Notes under the pieces: model-generated | What the model was told of the DNA's origin: nothing | Databases searched by the model: none | Seen by the model: the letters and a program-made list of their open reading frames with translations, nothing else | Made by a program: the position numbers and the translations under genes | Shown here: positions 7,236 through 16,112 of the stretch, in pieces | Layout: each line of letters begins with the position of its first letter | Numbering within the stretch: the first letter of the stretch is position 1 | Assembly (NCBI GenBank): GCA_040384645.1 | Contig: JAZKIX010000147.1 | Coordinates: 1 to 16,352, forward strand | Direction of reading: 5' to 3' | From: JAZKIX01 sp040384645 | Lineage (GTDB): Bacteria; Pseudomonadota; Gammaproteobacteria; Burkholderiales; Burkholderiaceae_D | DNA: 16,352 nucleotides

Positions 7236-9302
7236 CTACTTCAGATAAGGAAACATCAACAAATACCCAAGGTACACAACGATTCCCAAAATCATCGTGA
7301 AGGCATAGTGATAGATATAGCCAGTCTGCAGTGTCCTGGCAATTCTCGAGAACCAAGCAACGAGCCGCGCGCTGCCATTGACGATCATCCCGTCGATCAA
7401 ATTCTTATCACCGACATTCCACAGTGCACCACCCAAAAGACGCGCGCCGCCGGCGAAGACCACTTCATTGAATTTATCCAAGTAATATTTATTGTCGAGC
7501 AAGGCGTATACGGCGTGACTCTTAGCTTTTATCATCGTAGGAATTTTCGGATTGACGATGTAAAAGTAGTAGGACAACGCTACCCCTGACAACGCCAGCC
7601 AAAATGGCATCATGGTCAGGCCGTGCAACGCCATTCCCAATGCGCCTCCATGTTCATGAAATTCTTTTGCAAGCTCTTCCATGGCCTGATGAGCTTCATT
7701 AACAATGATAACTTCTTTGAAAAATGCCCCAAACAGCATCGGCTCAATGGTTAAAAAACCGATAAGCGCAGATGGAATCGCCAACATAACCAATGGAAAC
7801 CATACGACAAATGGCGACTCGTGCGGTTTTTGACCTGGCGCAAGTCCGTGGTGAGCCTCATCGTGCGCGTCATCATGTGAAGAAGCGTGAGCATCTGAAT
7901 TATGATGATCGTGGTGGGCTTTACCGAAGCGTTCTTTGCCATGAAACACCAGGAAATACATTCTGAAAGAATAAAACGCAGTCACGAAAACACCCGCAAG
8001 AACGGCAAAATTGGCAAAACCTGCCCCTGCCAAATGCGTGTTATGTACTGCTTCAATAATGCTGTCTTTGGAATAAAAACCTGAAAACAATGGTGTTCCA
8101 ATCAGCGCCAGGGAGCCGATGAGAGAAGTAATCCATGTAATACGCATGTACTTGCGCAAGCCGCCCATATTGCGAATGTCTTGATCATGGTGCATGCCGA
8201 TAATGACCGAGCCTGCAGCCAGAAACAATAAGGCTTTAAAAAACGCGTGCGTCATCAAATGAAATACAGCAACAGAATATGCCGAAGCCCCAAGTGCCAC
8301 CGTCATATAACCCAATTGCGAAAGCGTCGAATACGCAACAACGCGCTTGATATCGTTTTGAATAATGCCAAGGAAACCCATGAACAAGGCTGTAATGGAG
8401 CCGATAATCATGACAAACGACAGCGCCGTATCAGAAAGCTCGAACAAAGGCGACATCCGGGTCACCATGAAAATACCGGCAGTGACCATGGTCGCGGCAT
8501 GGATCAAAGCCGAGATCGGCGTTGGCCCCTCCATAGAATCAGGCAACCAGACATGTAAAGGAAATTGGGCTGATTTCCCCATTGCACCAATAAACAAGCA
8601 AATACAAGCCACAGACAACAACATCCAATCGGTGCCGGGGAGCATCAATTTGGCCAGCTCGTCCTTTTTATCAAATACATCGACATAATTCATCGAGCCG
8701 GCATAGGCAAGCAGCAAACCAATGCCGAGGATAAAGCCGAAATCACCAACACGATTCACCAGGAAAGCTTTCATATTGGCAACGATTGCCGTTGGTCGGG
8801 TGTACCAGAATCCAATCAGCAAATACGACACTAAGCCGACCGCCTCCCATCCGAAGAACAGTTGCAGGAAGTTGTTGCTCATGACAAGCATCAACATCGA
8901 GAAGGTGAATAGAGAAATATACGAAAAGAAACGATTGTATCCATCGTCATCCTTCATGTAACCGATGGTATAAATATGCACCATCAATGATACAAATGTA
9001 ACAACGCACATCATCATTGCCGTCAGGCTGTCGATCAAAAATCCGACTTCAAACTTTAAAGTGCCGACCGTCATCCAGTTGTATATGACACCGTTAAATT
9101 TGGCACCATCGATTACATCGAGCAATGTCATGAATGAAATGACGAATGCAATCAAAACACCAAGAATCGTCGCACTATGGGATGTAACACGTCCGACTTT
9201 ATTGCCGAAAAGTTTAGTGCCGAATAGACCTGCAATAGCAGCACCAACAAGTGGCGCCAGAGGTACGGCTAATAGGAGGTTAGGGTTAAGTTGCCCCGCC
9301 AT
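7236..9302 (-). CDS. nuoL: NADH-quinone oxidoreductase subunit L, 688 aa
   Basis: NuoL is the distal antiporter-like proton-pumping subunit; in homologues its C-terminal extension forms a long lateral helix bracing the membrane arm. The core GKSAQFPLHVWLPDSMEGPT is at about 242-261. Expected channel residues are Glu153 in GWEAVGLVSYLLIGFW, Lys243, and Lys356 in HAFFKALLF. Residues 463-494 form a soluble loop very rich in His and Asp (ten His), between HGKERFG and the next helix. The extra 180 or so residues beyond NuoM/NuoN length contain this loop and the segment expected to carry the lateral helix (about 590-650), ending in a last transmembrane helix near 667-686. The ATG at 9302 has AAGG 8 nt upstream and follows nuoK by 38 nt. 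Confidence 0.98.
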   Translation of the reverse strand: MAGQLNPNLLLAVPLAPLVGAAIAGLFGTKLFGNKVGRVTSHSATILGVLIAFVISFMTLLDVIDGAKFNGVIYNWMTVGTLKFEVGFLIDSLTAMMMCVVTFVSLMVHIYTIGYMKDDDGYNRFFSYISLFTFSMLMLVMSNNFLQLFFGWEAVGLVSYLLIGFWYTRPTAIVANMKAFLVNRVGDFGFILGIGLLLAYAGSMNYVDVFDKKDELAKLMLPGTDWMLLSVACICLFIGAMGKSAQFPLHVWLPDSMEGPTPISALIHAATMVTAGIFMVTRMSPLFELSDTALSFVMIIGSITALFMGFLGIIQNDIKRVVAYSTLSQLGYMTVALGASAYSVAVFHLMTHAFFKALLFLAAGSVIIGMHHDQDIRNMGGLRKYMRITWITSLIGSLALIGTPLFSGFYSKDSIIEAVHNTHLAGAGFANFAVLAGVFVTAFYSFRMYFLVFHGKERFGKAHHDHHNSDAHASSHDDAHDEAHHGLAPGQKPHESPFVVWFPLVMLAIPSALIGFLTIEPMLFGAFFKEVIIVNEAHQAMEELAKEFHEHGGALGMALHGLTMMPFWLALSGVALSYYFYIVNPKIPTMIKAKSHAVYALLDNKYYLDKFNEVVFAGGARLLGGALWNVGDKNLIDGMIVNGSARLVAWFSRIARTLQTGYIYHYAFTMILGIVVYLGYLLMFPYLK

Positions 9303-9340
9303 GATGAACCTTATCGTTGTTTTTGTGATGAGCGCTAAAA

Positions 9341-9649
9341 CTAACCTTTGAGACTATCTAAATCTTCGACGTTAATCGTATCCAAATTACGGAATAGAAC
9401 GACTAGGATAGCCAAGCCGATTGCAGACTCTGCTGCGGCCACGGTAAGGATGAAAAAAACAAAAATTTGCCCTGCGGCATCGCCCAAATAATGCGAGAAC
9501 GCGATGAAATTCATATTAACCGCCAACAACATCAGTTCGATCGCCATCAGCAAAACGATAATGTTTTTGCGATTCAAAAAAATCCCAATAATCGAAATTG
9601 CGAACAAAATCGCACCCAATATCAAGTAATGCGCAAGAGATACGATCAT
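9341..9649 (-). CDS. nuoK: NADH-quinone oxidoreductase subunit K, 102 aa
   Basis: NuoK is a three-helix membrane subunit of complex I, related to MrpC, sitting between NuoJ/NuoA and NuoN and contributing to proton translocation. Helices are visible at about 4-24, 29-50 and 61-87. The two membrane glutamates essential in E. coli (Glu36 and Glu72) correspond to Glu38 in MAIELMLLAVN and Glu74 in AAAESAIGLAI. Length matches the family. Its ATG at 9649 overlaps the nuoJ stop codon by one base (TAATG), so translation is coupled to nuoJ. Confidence 0.98.
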   Translation of the reverse strand: MIVSLAHYLILGAILFAISIIGIFLNRKNIIVLLMAIELMLLAVNMNFIAFSHYLGDAAGQIFVFFILTVAAAESAIGLAILVVLFRNLDTINVEDLDSLKG

Positions 9650-10320
9650 TATGGCTTCGCCCGCGTTTCGCCTGCGGCTACAGCAGGAATGTTGGAAATT
9701 GGATTATTTATATCGTTGTTCACTCGATCCGATTCAGCCTTCATTTTTACCAGGCGAACACGATCACTACGCCGTACTTTGACTGCCTGTGCAGGATCAA
9801 AATATTTACTGTCCTTACGGCGACGCAACGTCAAAGCGACCGCCGCGACAATCGCTACCAATAGCACTACAGCGGCAATTTCAAAAGCGTAGACGTACTT
9901 TGTATAAATCAGCATACCCAATTCTTTGGTGCCGCCGATATTGAGTGCTGGCGCTGGCTGCTGAGGATCAGGTTTCCAGAATCCCCGCAGCAATACAGCT
10001 GCCATTTCCAGAACAATGATTACGCCTACCAATCCGGCAACTGGGAAATATCCCCAAAATCCTTCGCGCATTTTGTCGATATTAATGTCTAACATCATCA
10101 CGACAAACAAGAACAAGACCATCACGGCACCAACATAAACCAAGACCAATACAATGGCTAAAAACTCGGCTTGTAATAACATCCAGATTCCAGCTGCGGA
10201 AAAAAATGCCAAGACCAAGAAAAGAACGGCATGAACTGGATTGCGGTCAATAATGACGCGGATAGCCGCGAGAATTAGAATTAATGAAAATGCGTAAAAC
10301 AGGACAGTTTTAAATTCCAT
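9649..10320 (-). CDS. nuoJ: NADH-quinone oxidoreductase subunit J, 223 aa
   Basis: NuoJ is a five-helix membrane subunit of complex I, equivalent to mitochondrial ND6. The third helix carries the conserved segment VLVYVGAVMVLFLFVVMML (about 58-76), the helix that in solved complex I structures has a pi-bulge linked to gating of the proton path. Residues from about 168 onward form a hydrophilic, first basic tail (RRRKDSKYF, VRRSDRVRLVKMK). It is longer than in E. coli but, as I recall, usual in betaproteobacteria. The ATG at 10320 follows nuoI by 23 nt. The leader is T-rich (a TTTTTT run) with no Shine-Dalgarno match. Confidence 0.97.
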   Translation of the reverse strand: MEFKTVLFYAFSLILILAAIRVIIDRNPVHAVLFLVLAFFSAAGIWMLLQAEFLAIVLVLVYVGAVMVLFLFVVMMLDINIDKMREGFWGYFPVAGLVGVIIVLEMAAVLLRGFWKPDPQQPAPALNIGGTKELGMLIYTKYVYAFEIAAVVLLVAIVAAVALTLRRRKDSKYFDPAQAVKVRRSDRVRLVKMKAESDRVNNDINNPISNIPAVAAGETRAKP

Positions 10321-10343
10321 ATAAAGCCAAATAAAAAACTAAA

Positions 10344-10832
10344 TTAACGATATGCAGCATCGGCAGCCCGAGCAGCAGCAATTTCATCTTCATAACGATC
10401 ACCGACTGCCAGCAACATTTCTTTGGTGTAATACAGATCACCACGTTTTTCACCGTGGTATTCAAGAACATGGGTTTCGACAATCGAATCTACAGGACAA
10501 GACTCTTCGCAAAAACCACAAAAAATGCATTTGGTCAGATCGATGTCATAACGTGTGGTACGCCTTGATCCGTCTTCACGTTTCTCAGACTCAATCGTAA
10601 TCGCCATCGCTGGGCATACCGCTTCACAGAGCTTGCAAGCGATACAACGTTCTTCTCCGTTTGGATAGCGGCGTAAGGCATGCAAACCACGAAACCGTGG
10701 AGAAGCGGGGGTTTTCTCTTCAGGAAATAGCACGGTGATTTTGCGGGCGAACATATAGCGCCCAGTCAATGCCAAACCTTTGATCAGCTCCCGGAGCATC
10801 AAGCTACTAAAAAAATCTTTTATGGCTTCCAT
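10344..10832 (-). CDS. nuoI: NADH-quinone oxidoreductase subunit I, 162 aa
   Basis: NuoI is the ferredoxin-like subunit of the connecting arm. It carries clusters N6a and N6b and hands electrons to N2 in NuoB. Two complete 8Fe-type motifs are present: CIACKLCEAVCP with Cys63, 66, 69 and 73, and CIFCGFCEESCP with Cys102, 105, 108 and 112. An amphipathic N-terminus (about 1-30) fits contact with the membrane arm. Length equals the 162-163 residues I recall for betaproteobacteria and is shorter than in E. coli. The gene follows nuoH by 22 nt and has an AAGAGG ribosome site 9 nt before the ATG. Confidence 0.98.
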   Translation of the reverse strand: MEAIKDFFSSLMLRELIKGLALTGRYMFARKITVLFPEEKTPASPRFRGLHALRRYPNGEERCIACKLCEAVCPAMAITIESEKREDGSRRTTRYDIDLTKCIFCGFCEESCPVDSIVETHVLEYHGEKRGDLYYTKEMLLAVGDRYEDEIAAARAADAAYR

Positions 10833-10854
10833 CTACTTCAGCCTCTTACTTTCA

Positions 10855-11943
10855 TTACTTCCAAATATTCCACGATGTCTGCATCCAGGCAGCCACGATT
10901 ACCAAGTACCCCAAGGTTAAAGGTATGAATACCTTCCAGCCCAATCGCATGATTTGGTCATAGCGATACCTTGGAAACGAGGCTCTAGCCCAAATGAACA
11001 TAGAAACTACGACAAAGGTTTTCATACCTAACCAAATCCATCCAGGCAAATACGACAGCAATCCAAACACCGGTACCTGCGCTCCAATTGGTGATGCCCA
11101 TCCACCCAAGAACATGAGTGAAGCCAATGCGGAAATCAAAATCATGTTGGCGTATTCAGCCAAGAAGAACATCGCAAATGACATTCCTGAATACTCAACC
11201 ATATGTCCGGCAACAATTTCCGATTCACCTTCTACGACATCAAACGGATGACGGTTAGTCTCGGCGATTCCAGAAATCACATACACCACAAACATAGGTA
11301 ATAAAGGCAGCCAATTCCAAGAAAGAAAATTGAAACCAAGTCCAAAAAAGTAACCCTTTGATTGCCCATTTACGATATCAATCAGGTTCAGGCTACCGGA
11401 TACCATAAGGACAATAACAAGCACGAATCCCATGGCAATTTCGTAAGAAACCATTTGCGCGGACGCGCGCATTGCACCGAGAAACGCATATTTGGAATTG
11501 GAAGCCCAACCGGCAATAATTACACCGTATACTTCCATCGATGTAATCGCCATTACCAGCAACAGACCAGCATTAACGTTAGCCAAAACGGTTTCGGGGC
11601 CAAATGGAACGACTGCCCAAGCGGCCAACGCCGGCATGATAGCCATAATCGGCGCGATCACAAAAAGAGCTTTATTGGCTTTTGCTGGAATAATGATTTC
11701 TTTCAGCAGCAATTTCAAGGCATCGGCAATTGGTTGCAAAAGACCTGCCGGGCCCACACGATTCGGCCCAAGCCGGATATGCATCCAGCCAATCATTTTC
11801 CGTTCCCATAAGGTCAGGTAAGCTACGCAGCCCATGATCGGCAATACGATACAAATAATCTTAATCAGGTTCCAGACAAGCGGCCACAGAACGCCAAGCC
11901 AATTTTGGCCCAATCCATGAATGGTCAATAAAAATTGATCCAT
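10855..11943 (-). CDS. nuoH: NADH-quinone oxidoreductase subunit H, 362 aa
   Basis: NuoH (ND1 homologue) is the membrane subunit that forms much of the quinone-binding cavity at the junction of the two arms. About eight helices are expected. Conserved parts seen are WERKMIGWMHIRLGPNRVGP (46-65), AETNRHPFDVVEGESE (227-242) with its acidic loop, HMVEYSG (247-253), and WARASFPRYRYDQIMRLGWK (318-337) near the C-terminus. All are hallmark quinone-site and loop residues. The ATG at 11943 overlaps the nuoG stop by one base (TGATG), and GGAG lies 8 nt upstream within nuoG. Confidence 0.98.
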   Translation of the reverse strand: MDQFLLTIHGLGQNWLGVLWPLVWNLIKIICIVLPIMGCVAYLTLWERKMIGWMHIRLGPNRVGPAGLLQPIADALKLLLKEIIIPAKANKALFVIAPIMAIMPALAAWAVVPFGPETVLANVNAGLLLVMAITSMEVYGVIIAGWASNSKYAFLGAMRASAQMVSYEIAMGFVLVIVLMVSGSLNLIDIVNGQSKGYFFGLGFNFLSWNWLPLLPMFVVYVISGIAETNRHPFDVVEGESEIVAGHMVEYSGMSFAMFFLAEYANMILISALASLMFLGGWASPIGAQVPVFGLLSYLPGWIWLGMKTFVVVSMFIWARASFPRYRYDQIMRLGWKVFIPLTLGYLVIVAAWMQTSWNIWK

Positions 11944-14285
11944 CAGGAATGCTCCGCATTGAGTTTTTCTACAGTGATTGCCCCGAACATCGGGCCAAGA
12001 CCAGCAGTCGCTTTATGCCCCGCTGCTACTCTGATGACATTTTCGGGCAAACCGCTATCAAATCCGGCGAACAAGGATGCTGTTGCCTCACCTTGCTTGA
12101 CTTGCACTCTATCGCCTTCAATCAAACCATATTGTTTGAGCAGATTTGCCGACATCCATGCACGAGGCGCTTTTGCATCGCTGGTCTTTTGAAGTGGCAA
12201 TGAACGGCGAACGATAGCGTCAGTGCTATAAATTGGAATCTCAGCCAAGCGTTCCACACTAGGCACTGCGAGCGGAATTGGCGCCAGCTTTACATTTGAA
12301 AAATTATTTAATTGACCAGACAGATCAGTTGCAACCTTGTCCGCTAAAATTTCTGCCCGAATCGATTCCGATGTTTCGTACTCAAACCCGGCCAAACCGA
12401 GCAGGTTGCCAAGTACTCGCATTACTTTCCAGGCAGGACGGGTTTCGCCCAGCGGCTTGACCGTTCCATTGAAACTCTGAGCCCTGCCTTCACAATTAAC
12501 AAAGGTACCGGAAGTTTCCGTAAATGGCGCTATTGGCAACAGCACATCTGCGTAATTCATGCCGTGTTTAAATGGGGACAAAACCACAACCATTTCTGCA
12601 CTATTCAAAGCCTTGACCGCCATATGTGGATTGGCGCAATCTAACTCTGGCTCCACATTTAACAAGACGTATGCCTTGCGCGGCTGTTCGAACACTTGAC
12701 GGGCGTTCAGACCATTACCAGGGATTGCGTTTGCCAAATATCCGCCGACAGTGTTGGCGGCCTCGGTCAAATATCCTAATTTTGCACCCGTCTTATCTGA
12801 GATCCATTGGGCTGCAGCATGCAATTGCGCAGATTCGGGGTGTTGGGCTGCCACATTTCCAAGAAATATCGCGTTTCTATCGCCCGCCAAAAGGCTGGTT
12901 GCGATCGCAGTCGCATTTGCGGACGGGCGGAAGTCTTCAAATCCTGTAGGCGCATCTAGCACTTTTGCTTTAGCGATAGCCTGAATTACCTCACCTAGAA
13001 ACGAAAGCCACATCGAAGGTGCCGTAATAACTTTGGTCGAAACTGCCATCAACAAATCATCGTCGGCTGAATGCAATAAATGAAGCTTCGCGCCCATTTT
13101 TACACTTTGACGCAAACGCACCGCCAACAATGGATGATCTTTTCGCAAGAACGAACCGACAACAAAAACATTGTTCAATTGACCGAAATCGGCAATCGAC
13201 ATTCCGAGCCAAGGTTTAACTTGTCCATCCAGTTCAAAATTGGATTGGCGAAGCCTGAAATCGACATTATCAGAACCTAAACCTCGTACTAGTTTTTGCA
13301 GCAAAGACAATTCTTCGACAGTTGAATATGGCGTGGCAAGTGCAGCGATCGATTCCGCACCATGCTCGTGTTTCACATTTTTTAACCCGTGCGCAATGTA
13401 TTCAAGCGCGGTTTGCCAATCGGTCGTTTCCCATTGGCCGCCCTGCTTAATCATGGGCTGTGTCAAACGTTCTTCGCTATTTAAACCTTCGTAGGAAAAA
13501 CGGTCTTTATCCGACAACCAGCACTCGTTAATCGCGTCGTTTTCAAATGGAAGAGCACGCATAACTTTATTATTCTTTACTTGCACCACCAAGTTCGACC
13601 CAAGTCCATCGTGCGGGCTCACAGATTTGCGGCGGGATAATTCCCACGTTCGCGCGCTATAGCGAAATGGCTTTGATGTCAGTGCGCCAACTGGGCAAAG
13701 ATCGATCATATTCCCAGACACTTCGGAGTCAACTGTCTTGCCAACGAAGGAAGTAATTTCTGCATGCTCACCACGACCAAGCATACCTAACTCCATTACA
13801 CCTGCGATTTCCTGGCCAAAACGAACACATCGGGTGCAGTGAATACAACGCGTCATTTCCTCCATCGATATCAGCGGCCCGGCGTCTTTATGAAACACCA
13901 CACGCTTTTCTTCGGCATAGCGCGATGAAGACGAACCATAACCAACTGCCAGATCTTGCAATTGGCACTCGCCACCTTGATCGCAAATTGGGCAATCCAA
14001 GGGGTGATTGATTAGCAAAAACTCCATGACACTTTTTTGTGCTTTGACGGCCTTGTCGCTGTTTGACCGAACAATCATTCCCGCACTAACAGGCGTCGCA
14101 CAAGCAGGCAAAGGCTTTGGCGCTTTTTCAACCTCAACTAAACACATACGGCAGTTGGCCGCAATCGACAATTTTTTGTGATAACAAAAGTGCGGAATAT
14201 AAGTACCAAGTTTATTGGCCGCATCCATCACCATGCTACCCGCAGGGACTTCGACCTTTTTTCCGTCTATTTCAATTTCGACCAT
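11943..14285 (-). CDS. nuoG: NADH-quinone oxidoreductase subunit G, 780 aa
   Basis: NuoG is the largest peripheral subunit. It passes electrons from NuoF/E toward NuoI. The N-terminal ferredoxin-like domain has [2Fe-2S] ligands Cys34, 45, 48 and 62. The next cluster has His94, Cys98, Cys101 and Cys107 (HPLDCPICDQGGEC), and another has Cys147, 150, 153 and 197. The optional N7 cluster is absent: its four Cys positions hold Ser223, Asp226, Ser230 and Ser258. The rest (about 215-780) is the molybdopterin-oxidoreductase-like fold that holds no metal in complex I. The ATG at 14285 is chosen because it starts at MVEIEIDGKKVEVPAG, the usual N-terminus, 17 nt after nuoF. A TTG 42 nt upstream would overlap nuoF and adds unrelated residues. 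Purine-rich AAAGAAG precedes the ATG closely. Confidence 0.97.
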   Translation of the reverse strand: MVEIEIDGKKVEVPAGSMVMDAANKLGTYIPHFCYHKKLSIAANCRMCLVEVEKAPKPLPACATPVSAGMIVRSNSDKAVKAQKSVMEFLLINHPLDCPICDQGGECQLQDLAVGYGSSSSRYAEEKRVVFHKDAGPLISMEEMTRCIHCTRCVRFGQEIAGVMELGMLGRGEHAEITSFVGKTVDSEVSGNMIDLCPVGALTSKPFRYSARTWELSRRKSVSPHDGLGSNLVVQVKNNKVMRALPFENDAINECWLSDKDRFSYEGLNSEERLTQPMIKQGGQWETTDWQTALEYIAHGLKNVKHEHGAESIAALATPYSTVEELSLLQKLVRGLGSDNVDFRLRQSNFELDGQVKPWLGMSIADFGQLNNVFVVGSFLRKDHPLLAVRLRQSVKMGAKLHLLHSADDDLLMAVSTKVITAPSMWLSFLGEVIQAIAKAKVLDAPTGFEDFRPSANATAIATSLLAGDRNAIFLGNVAAQHPESAQLHAAAQWISDKTGAKLGYLTEAANTVGGYLANAIPGNGLNARQVFEQPRKAYVLLNVEPELDCANPHMAVKALNSAEMVVVLSPFKHGMNYADVLLPIAPFTETSGTFVNCEGRAQSFNGTVKPLGETRPAWKVMRVLGNLLGLAGFEYETSESIRAEILADKVATDLSGQLNNFSNVKLAPIPLAVPSVERLAEIPIYSTDAIVRRSLPLQKTSDAKAPRAWMSANLLKQYGLIEGDRVQVKQGEATASLFAGFDSGLPENVIRVAAGHKATAGLGPMFGAITVEKLNAEHS

Positions 14286-14302
14286 GGCTTCTTTGACCTG
14301 AC

Positions 14303-15598
14303 TTACACGTAAGCGGGCACCAAGCAATGCTTGTGCTCAATGTGATATTCAAATTCTTCGCGGAAGTTCTTTATCATTGCGCGAACGGGCATTGCTGCGG
14401 CATCACCGAGGGCGCAAATAGTCCGCCCTTGAATATTGTCTGCAATTGAATTAAGCATGTCCAAATCGTCGACCCGACCTTGTCCGTGCTCTATACGATG
14501 CACCATCCGGTAAAGCCAACCCGTACCTTCGCGGCACGGTGTGCATTGGCCGCATGACTCCTCGTAATAGAAGTAAGACAAACGTAGCAACGACTTGACC
14601 ATGCAACGCGTTTCGTCCATCACAATGACTGCACCTGAACCCAGCATGGATCCGGCTTTTGCAATCGAGTCGTAATCCATATCAGTAGCCATCATTACTT
14701 CACCGGTCAATACCGGCATTGACGAGCCACCTGGAATCACCGCTTTGATTTTTTTCCCATCGCGCATGCCGCCAGCCAATTCCAACAGCTTGGAAAATGG
14801 CGTACCCATTGGTACTTCGTAATTTCCTGGCAAAGCAACGTCACCGGACATCGAAAAAATCTTGGTGCCACCGTTGTTCGGCTTCCCCAGCGCAGCGTAT
14901 TTTTCGCCCCCAATGTTTAGCACAAACGGAACGGCAGCAAAAGTCTCGGTATTGTTGATCGTGGTCGGCTTGCCATACATCCCAAAACTAGCTGGAAATG
15001 GCGGCTTAAACCGTGGCTGGCCTTTTTTGCCTTCCAATGATTCCAGCAAAGCAGTTTCTTCGCCGCAGATATAGGCGCCAAAACCATGAAATGCATGCAA
15101 TTGAAAACTAAATTCGCTACCCGAAATCTTATCGCCCAACATGCCAGCAACTCGAGCTTCTTCGATCGCTTCTTCAAAACGGTCGTAATCCGCCCAAATT
15201 TCCCCGTGAATGTAGTTATAACCAACGGTAATGCCCATCGCATACGCGCCGATGGCCATACCTTCAATCAAAGCATGTGGGTTATACCGAATGATGTCGC
15301 GATCTTTAAACGTCCCGGGTTCGCCTTCGTCAGTATTACAAACCAGATATTTTTGCCCCGGAAACTGACGCGGCATGAAGCTCCACTTCAAACCAGTTGG
15401 AAACCCCGCGCCACCGCGCCCACGCAATGACGATGCCTTCAACTCCGCGATTACTTGCTCTGGCGCAATTTTCTCGCTCAAAATACGTTTTAGCGCTTCG
15501 TATCCACCCCGCTTGACATAATCATTTAGATGCCAATTTTTTCCATCGAGGTTTGCTAGGATGAGCGGATTAATATGGCGATCATGAAGACACGTCAT
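14303..15598 (-). CDS. nuoF: NADH-quinone oxidoreductase subunit F (NADH-binding), 431 aa
   Basis: NuoF binds NADH and FMN and holds cluster N3, the entry point of electrons. The nucleotide-binding loop RGRGGAGFPTGLKW is at 59-72. FMN/NADH contacts are expected in NTDEGEPGTFKDR (88-100) and GAYICGEETALLESLEG (174-190). The [4Fe-4S] ligands are Cys349, Cys352 and Cys355 in ESCGQCTPCREG, plus Cys395 in TICALGD. Length is normal. The start ATG at 15598 overlaps the nuoE stop by 4 nt (ATGA) and has a strong AGGAG site 8 nt upstream inside nuoE, so NuoE and NuoF are made together. Confidence 0.98.
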   Translation of the reverse strand: MTCLHDRHINPLILANLDGKNWHLNDYVKRGGYEALKRILSEKIAPEQVIAELKASSLRGRGGAGFPTGLKWSFMPRQFPGQKYLVCNTDEGEPGTFKDRDIIRYNPHALIEGMAIGAYAMGITVGYNYIHGEIWADYDRFEEAIEEARVAGMLGDKISGSEFSFQLHAFHGFGAYICGEETALLESLEGKKGQPRFKPPFPASFGMYGKPTTINNTETFAAVPFVLNIGGEKYAALGKPNNGGTKIFSMSGDVALPGNYEVPMGTPFSKLLELAGGMRDGKKIKAVIPGGSSMPVLTGEVMMATDMDYDSIAKAGSMLGSGAVIVMDETRCMVKSLLRLSYFYYEESCGQCTPCREGTGWLYRMVHRIEHGQGRVDDLDMLNSIADNIQGRTICALGDAAAMPVRAMIKNFREEFEYHIEHKHCLVPAYV

Positions 15599-16074
15599 TG
15601 CTTCAACTCCTCGACCAATGCATCGATTTTTTCATTCGACATCAAACTACACATCCGCTTGTTGTTAACCAACATCACAGGCGCATCGCCACACGCGCCC
15701 ATACATTCACCCTCAATCAAGGTGAACTGACCATCAGACGTAGTTTCCCGATAACCGACACCCAGTACGTGTTTTAAGTGAAGTGCCGCTTTTTCACCAC
15801 CGGATAAAGCACAGGGCAAATTGGTACATACTGAAATCTTGAATTTACCTACTGGCTTAACGTTGTACATGTTGTAAAACGTTGCCACTTCCTGCACTGC
15901 AATAGCAGGCATCCCTAAATAATCAGCTATCTCTTGCATTACTTCAGGAGGCAGCCACGCAGTCTCATCCTGAGCTATGGCGAGCGCAGCCATCACGGCG
16001 GATTGCTTTTGATCCGACGGGAATTTCGCAATTTCGCGATCAATTCTTGTGTATGCCTGTGCCGATAACAACAT
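15595..16074 (-). CDS. nuoE: NADH-quinone oxidoreductase subunit E, 159 aa
   Basis: NuoE is the 24-kDa-type subunit with a thioredoxin-like [2Fe-2S] domain (cluster N1a) that partners NuoF. The ligands are Cys83 and Cys88 (CTNLPC), then Cys124 and Cys128 (ECMGAC). An N-terminal helical domain of about 70 residues includes VATFYNMYN, which is typical of the family. The ATG at 16074 lies 38 nt after nuoD and has AAGG at 7 nt. Length fits the family. Confidence 0.98.
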   Translation of the reverse strand: MLLSAQAYTRIDREIAKFPSDQKQSAVMAALAIAQDETAWLPPEVMQEIADYLGMPAIAVQEVATFYNMYNVKPVGKFKISVCTNLPCALSGGEKAALHLKHVLGVGYRETTSDGQFTLIEGECMGACGDAPVMLVNNKRMCSLMSNEKIDALVEELKQ

Positions 16075-16112
16075 GTGTCTGCCTTAAATAACAACCAGAT
16101 AGTGGCCGTCTT

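Noticed and set aside
7821..7916. Trinucleotide-like repeat (ATG/GTG-rich on the plus strand)
   Set aside because: It is the codon consequence of the His/Asp-rich NuoL loop, with irregular spacing, and not a tandem DNA repeat or CRISPR.
14286..14327. TTG start for nuoG adding 14 residues
   Set aside because: It would overlap nuoF and precede the well-known MVEIEIDGK-type start. The ATG at 14285 fits the family and the operon spacing.
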